A stretch of DNA of 64,000 nucleotides from Chionoecetes opilio (lineage: Eukaryota; Arthropoda; Malacostraca; Decapoda; Majidae). This document shows positions 57,817-64,000 of this stretch, piece by piece. The notes below the pieces were generated by a model. That model saw only the letters and a list, made by a program, of their open reading frames with translations. It was not told where the DNA came from and did no database searches. The stretch is from contig JACEEZ010021775.1 in assembly GCA_016584305.1 (NCBI GenBank), positions 145,001 to 209,000 on the forward strand. Direction: 5' to 3'. Each line of letters begins with the position of its first letter. Positions within the stretch are counted from its first letter, which is position 1. Made by a program: the position numbers and the translations under genes.

Positions 57817-60800
57817 CTGATACTGTGTTGGGCTCCAGGGAGGGGGGGAGAGGCTCACGGGGGCCGCGCAACCCAGGGGGCGGACCAGGAGGGTGAGACC
57901 GGGGTGTGGGAGGACTGGTCACGGGTCTAGGTATTCGGGAAGTGGAGGGACTGGAGGTGGAGGTGGTGGCAGAGGTAGAAGATGTGGAAGGAGTGGAGGA
58001 GCTTGGCTGGACAATGGGCTCCCCCGTGTCAAGGTCAACCTCTATGGTGTGACTCGTCACCACCGTGCGGCGAATGACACGGGTCACGTTGCCGTGTTCG
58101 TCGCACTCTTCGGTCTGCACGCTGCTCGGTTCTGATACAGAAAATCCGTGTTCACGAGTCTGGTTTGGGTCGGCGACAATGCGTGTCTGAGTCACACGAC
58201 GAATGTGTACGTTGCCCTGGTCATCTACGGTCTCGTCTTCGACCGAGTGCTGGCCTGCATTGAAATCTTTGATATACTTTTCAAGCTTTTTTTGAGCATC
58301 AGGGCCAGTAAAGGTAACTTGGTGTGCCTCCGGTGGCAACTTAACAACTCTGCTGACGGAGTGAGAGAAGCCCGGATCAGAGGACGGCAGCACCGTCTCT
58401 GCCGCCGAGCCACTGCTGGTGTGCACGTACTGTGTGTGGCGTCCCTCGCCCTCAAGGGGAGGTAATTCCCCCTCAGGAAGATACATGGAGGAGGTCATCA
58501 TGTCTGGCATATCCTCAGAGGATGTCACGATGGTGTTGGAGCAGCCACTGGCAAAGGAACCAGACATGAGAGAGTCTGTGTCATAGGGATGATAGACGGC
58601 GTGGGTGGCCTGTGAAGACGACGGGTCTAAGGAATCAGCGCTCCATTCCATCAACCCATCCCTAGGAAGTGGTCTCACGTATTCACTACTTGAACTTACG
58701 TCAGCATCTCGACCGCTAGAGTCATCCTTACCCAGACTGTCAATGCTCGTTGCCATGCCGTCACGACGATAAGGGTCGATGGAGTCGATGGAGGCCGACA
58801 TGGGGTCCTGGCCTCTGCGCCGGCCCTCCAGGGAGTCTATGCTGGTGGCCATGGGATCGTGGCGACTGGCCAACTCAATGCTGTCCACGCTGCTGGCCAT
58901 AGGGTCCGAGGTGCGAGTGGCGGCCTTTTCTAACGAGTCTTGACTTGTTTCACGCCGAACCCTTTGTTTTGTTGCTGCTTCAATACTGTCATTGCTAAGA
59001 GTCATTACATCTTGCTTGGAGGAAACGCTTGCTCCGGACGCTGCATGATCTAAGTCTAGGTCTGGCAGCTGGGCTTCCTCCAGTGAGTCAGCGTCTCCTT
59101 CCTCCCTCCCCACACTGGGGGTGCGGTCGGCATGGCTGCTTCCCGACCCATTACTCACAAGATCCTGCAGTTGTACTCCCTGATACCCTGGCTTTGTCTT
59201 ATCAAATTTCGCCACATTTGTCTGGGCCTGACGTATTATTTCATCAATCTCAAACATTCTCTGATCATATTCCTCGCCATCGACTGAGGCTCGGCCGGGT
59301 TCGGATAACGTCTCACAGCTCTCAGACTCGGATACTTGACTCTCGTGTCCCTCCTCAATTTCAGAAAGCAGTGCCTCTTCTACCTCAGCTTTCTTCTCAG
59401 TATGGATCATTTCTATGCATTCCTCTTCTAAACGTTCAAATTCTTGTAGGGAAGCAAAGGATCCTACAGAAATATCATCACCTTGCCCATTCTTACCTTC
59501 TGCTTTTCTGCCATTCAAAGATTCCTGCGACCCTGAACTTGCTCTCCTCGCCACGGCATCTACCGCCACGGCTTGCTCAAGGTTCTCAAACTCCTGAAGC
59601 GACGACATGGACACATCATCGTGCTCTCCGCTACGAGTAAAAAATTTCCTTCCGGCTAAGACATCATACTCTGGGGTGGAGGACAGCGAGGCCTTTGCGA
59701 CATTTGAAAGATCTCTGCGTTCGGCATCGTCCTTCTCCTCCTCGATATCTTCCAAGGGCCCGGAATATACATGCTGCATAAAGGGAGGCTGAGCATATTC
59801 AAAGTTGGTCACACTGCTTTCTTCAAATTGCAGCTCCAGCCATCGCCTCTGCTCCTCAATGGTGGAGTCTGCTTCCTCATTGCCTTCCTCTGTGCCTTGT
59901 AATGGAGGATCTCCGCCACTTAAGCCCTCTGTTTCCAGCTTGACAGCCTTTAACTGGCTTGGTATAGAGATGGGGGATGTGTGAACCTTTCTCTCCTCCT
60001 CAACTTCCTCCTCTTCCTCTTCTTGTATTTGGGACATTTCTAACAAACGTTTTTCATGCATCCTCAGTGTCTTTTCATATTCTAAAAAGTCGTCAATGTC
60101 GCCAGCTTCAACCATTTCAAAAGATTCAAAGCCTTGTGCCACGTCATCTAAGCAGTATTCTCGACCCTGTTCTGAGTCCGTTGTGGAGGACTTACGCGAG
60201 GCACAGGTGGAGGCGGACTCCTGGGATCCTGGTGTGGCCGGGATGTCCTGGCCACTCGCATCCGCCTCTCTTTGTACTTGACATTCAGGAAAATCTTCCT
60301 CTCTCTCAAGATCTGGGTAACAGTACTGGCTGGGCATGGGCAGGGTGTGCTCGGTGACGGTGATGTCTGGAATCTCCACACTGAGGCCCGGCACCAAGGA
60401 TCGGGCTCCCTCTTCTCTCTCCTCGTAAGTAGTAGAAAATATAGCACTAAACCTTTTATCCACTTCTGTAAGCTCCTCCGGTTCATCGAGAGATTGGGCG
60501 GTTACTATGTGTGTAGGACGGGCTGGAGGGACATAGCCGGGCTCTGGTGTCTTGGGTCTTTCAATGGGTTCCTCAATGGCAAGCATGCTACTCATTTCAG
60601 ACTCTGGCTGTTCCTCTAAGGAATATTGAAGTTCTGCTTCAGCCATATCTGAATATTCACTCTCCCGCATCATTTGTCCATATTCTTGGTCAGCTTCAGT
60701 GTCATAACATTCTTCAACAGCTGAGACTTTCTGTGGGCCCTCTGAAGGGCCAGCTACAGCCCTTGACACCCCCTGTGCAGGGGGCAGGACAGGGGCTGCA

Positions 60801-63800
60801 ACTGGCCGCACTCCTCGTACTTCATCGTCGTACTCTGGCACGTATTCTACTTCAGTGGGTCCATTAGCGTGAAAAAACTGCTCGCTCTCTGTAAGGTCTG
60901 CTTGAGAGCGTGTCTCGGATGTGACTTGTGTGCACATAGAAGCTGTGTTTTGATCTGTTGTTGACGGAACAGATGTTGCCGTGATGGTTACAGAATGCAA
61001 GGCCATGTCACCGTCTCCAGTGTCAGTGGTTAGAACCCCACTGTCTGTACGGGTAATGTGGTACACAGCGCCTTGATCTTCTGAGGAGGATGTCGTTTGC
61101 TCAGACAAACTGGAAGCCGTCACGCTGGACTCAGAGCGCAGTGAGCCCTGTTGACTCCTTTCTTGCTCCAGCACAGTGATAACTGACATATCAGATAATG
61201 TGCTTTCCTCCAAGCTGGAAGCCACACTCTCTGTTACACTGGACTTCTTACTGTCAGCAATGGGTATTGGCTCTGGGTGGAATGTCATCTCCACAGACCT
61301 CTTCATTCTTGACGCCACATGGTGGTCACTCTCTTTGACGTCTGATTCAAAGTCTCCTTCATCAGACTCCAAGTCAAAGGGAGAGGGGGCGCCTTCTGAT
61401 TTTGGTGTATCAGACTGTATTGTGAGTTGGGGAATAACAGATTGATGACCTTGAGTCGCGTGGGACTGATCTTCCTCCATAATTTCTTGATCTAAAAGGT
61501 CCATATCTCTTTCAAGCTCCATGGCAGACGGTACAAGAGTCTCGGAAGCCTCGCTGAGCTCCACACTGGCAAGATTCCCGGAACTTTCTGAGTCTATTGA
61601 TTTCATGGAATCTCGTGAGCTCATGGAACTTGTGGCGGTGCGGTATTCCCGGGATGAAGACGAGTAACTAGAATACTGTGAAGTGTCTTGTGAGGTGAGT
61701 GCAGTGTCATAGTCTGAGGTGCCGGTGCGCTCTGACAGTAAAGCGTCCATGTCGGAGGAGCAAGGTCGGCTGGCGGTGCGGCTGTCTGAGGCTGAATCTG
61801 CCGCTGTAAAGTAGTGACTCTCGCCGGAACTGGAATACGTATCAAAATCTGCACCCGAGCGACGGTTAAATTCTTCTACGTGAGTTTTTTTCCTCATGAC
61901 GACGACCTCTTCGTTACTACTACTGCTTGACCGTTCTTCAGGCTTTTTTTCAATTTCTGCTTCCTTGATTTCTGGTACGGGTTCTTGCCTCAATCTCCCC
62001 TCAATGGCGCGTACGCTTTCCACCGTACTTGATTCTTCCATGCTCTCCGTCATACTGGACTCCATATGAGCTTCTTTCTGGGACTCACTACTCCTCTGAT
62101 GTCTAACTTTCCTAGTGCCATCATCTTTTGCATCAGAAACCTCGTCTGGCTTGTCCACACTCATTTCTTCCTTGAACATTTTCTTCTTATCTTCATAGTC
62201 TTTCCTAAATTCTCGTGTTAAGCCTTCTTCATCCTTCCATGAGCCTTTCCTTGAGCCTGGTTTGGAGCCAGACTTTGGACTGCAGCTCTTGCCTTGCTCT
62301 GAGTCTTCGGACACCTGCTGGGGATCAGTGGCTTGTGAGGCTTGCTTGACGGCCTCAGACTCCTTGGCCAGCTCTGTCACTTCCTTTACAATCTGTCTGG
62401 CAGTTTCTTTAATATCACTATCACTAAACCTGACTAATTCTTGGACTTCCGACATCTTGCGCTCCTTAACTTCCACCACGGATATAGTGGGAATTTCAGG
62501 TAATTCTTGTATTGTGTCAATGGGTCTTTCAACTTTACAGATATCTGCTGTTTTTAGCATGTCTAATGTTTTTGATATCATTTGAGTAGCTTGATCGTAT
62601 TCACTTGTCACGACTTCATCAGCGGTGTCGTGAATGATGATTGAACCTTCACTTTCATCGGCCTCTGACGGTTCTTTAGCATATCTCTGAGTGTCTTCTT
62701 CTTCCGTCATCTGGCGGAGGCGCTCCATGTGGTGTTCTATGGGCGACAGTTCTGCTCCACTGGATCGCAGGTCTTCGTCTGTTATCTCCATGCTGTGCTG
62801 GTATTGACTGCCGACAAGCTTCCTGTGCAACAACTCGGTCTTTTTAGCGGTGACAGACTCAATCAGCTTCCGTTGCTTGTCGTCAACTTCTTCACCTAAT
62901 TGTTCCTGAATATATTTTTCTATTTTGGATGTTGTTTCCTGAGTGAATGCTGAATCAGGAATGGGCACGGGCAGTGGCGACCGTGCAGCTCTGTCTGTGT
63001 GTTCCTCAGTGTCACGGGGAAACTCCTGGAACGTTTGTGATGGAGTGACCAGAGGAGATCGCTTCACGGCCTCAGTCTTCACCTCCTCTACGATCTCTAT
63101 GGCAAGTTTCCGTGCTTCCTCCTCACTCAATTTTTGTTTACTATCCTCGACATGTAGTACTGGATATGGTTTTTCTAACACTTTTGATTCATCTGAGGAA
63201 ATGTCCTTCACATGCTGTACCTCAAAGGACTGTTGTGCAGGAATGTCTTGCACCGTCTCAGACAACACTGCTTCAGATCGTTCCTGAGACACCTCCCACA
63301 CCACCTCTTCAATGTTTTCCTCCGGCACCTGAATGGGGCTGGACAAGGGCTGAGACTTTTGTGCTGGGGCAACGGGTGCAATGGTATCTTTAGCAGCCAA
63401 CACTTTACGCTCCGGGCTCTGATCCTCGGCTGACGATGAAAGTTCCTCTGAAAATATGTCAGATTTCATTTGTTGTTTTACATATGCCTCAGCCTTTTCC
63501 TTTGCTGTCTTTGAAGAGTATGATTTGGACTCCTGATCTTTTGGTTCTAACTGTGTTGTAAAAGTTGTGATTGAGGTAGTTTTGACGGTGGAGCCATCAG
63601 CCATTGCCGTTTCTTGGGTCTTTGTTTCCTTGATGACTCTCTGCTCCTGGCCTCCTTCTCTGGTTGTTGTCGTTTCCCTGACAACCGTCTCTCTCGTGTC
63701 ACCCATCTGGCGAGACTCCTCCGTTACGTCTATCATTGTTTTATCGGCCGTGCGTTTCTCTCCGGGCTCCTCGTCGGACGCCTCGGGCCTTGTGACGTCG

Positions 63801-64000
63801 TCCTCTGTCATGTCATCTCTGGAAGTGTCTTGGTCATCAGTGGACAAAGTATGGACGGTTTCTTTGGCTTCAGATGAGCTCTCTGTCTTTTCTTCAGATT
63901 TTGAAATTGACCTTGAGAAGGTTCTACTATGGCCATCTTTCTTTTCATGAATTACTTTTGCTTCCTTCTCAGAGATCTCTTTCTCCCTCTTTTCTGTGGA
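57817..64000 (-). CDS. Giant exon of an ankyrin-2-like protein, C-terminal side; runs off the right edge
   Basis: The frame is open without a stop from the window edge (64000) to a TGA at 57713. A good donor, TCAG/GTACAG at 57816, probably ends the exon earlier. About 2,060 residues are visible. They are mostly acidic, Ser/Thr/Glu-rich and unstructured, with Lys/Glu stretches. Tandem motifs such as DPMATSIDSLE and SASIDSIDPYR (58740-58920) and SLQEFENLE/SLQEFERLE (59430-59610) resemble the long neuronal isoform exons of insect Ankyrin-2 as I recall them. Near the end, GNVHIRRVTQTRIV and CDEHGNVTRVIRRTVV resemble ankyrin C-terminal tail repeats. Giant ankyrin exons link the membrane skeleton to microtubules in axons. 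No ankyrin repeats, ZU5 or death domain are in view; they would lie to the right. The family call is from motif memory and composition, without a search. Confidence 0.6.

Noticed and set aside
63845..63847. Start codon for the giant minus-strand frame
   Set aside because: The codon is TTG and the frame stays open for 51 more codons to the window edge, so this is not a translation start.

Overview
This window comes from a eukaryotic nuclear genome that is rich in repeats. It most resembles an arthropod, probably a decapod crustacean. The grounds are spliced genes with GT-AG introns, very dense microsatellites, TTAGG-like motifs (the arthropod telomere repeat type) inside small transposons, and a giant ankyrin-type exon. 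The organism call is inference; no database was searched. Most long open frames between 14 kb and 44 kb are translations of simple repeats, not genes.

Genes. (1) Three phase-compatible minus-strand exons (8017-7919, 4406-4250, 2511-2406) encode the N-terminal part of an SLC22-type solute transporter; the rest lies left of the window. (2) A complete four-exon plus-strand gene (9332-9500, 10858-11039, 11631-11748, 13401-14164) encodes a 410-residue protein. It joins a retroelement-integrase zinc-binding (HHCC) domain to a repeat-bearing acidic/serine-rich region, a basic nuclear-localisation-like patch and a short helical tail, with no integrase catalytic core. It looks like a domesticated integrase fragment and is the most interesting item here. 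(3) A THAP-type zinc-finger first exon lies at 43765-43832. (4) A minus-strand exon of more than 6 kb (64000-57817) reads as the giant exon of an ankyrin-2-like cytoskeletal protein. A downstream exon (53290-53134) matches its splice phase, and another possible exon lies at 52639-52508.

Mobile and repeated DNA by region. 1-9 kb: transporter exons embedded in trinucleotide arrays, a 38-40 bp satellite, TTAA-type MITEs and tails of a LINE. 9-14 kb: the integrase-derived gene, its introns carrying MITEs and a LINE tail. 14-25 kb: nested foldback and hAT-like elements. 25.8-33.7 kb: two long minisatellites (26 bp and 34 bp units), one interrupted by a LINE tail, with a Tc1-transposase foldback between them. 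34.6-39.1 kb: a decayed Gypsy-type LTR retrotransposon with both LTRs, gag and integrase remnants. 40-45 kb: more nested palindromic elements and the THAP exon. 46.4-47.8 kb: a 5'-truncated LINE reverse-transcriptase fragment. 50-57 kb: small Tc1-like MITEs, a 34 bp minisatellite and the presumed ankyrin introns.

The repeat families recur: at least six LINE 3' tails, six TTAA-flanked 205 bp MITEs and four TA-flanked MITEs. Several insertions can be dated relative to each other because the host sequence is visible on both sides. Coding predictions rest on open frame, splice-site sequence, phase agreement and recognised family motifs, all read by eye.
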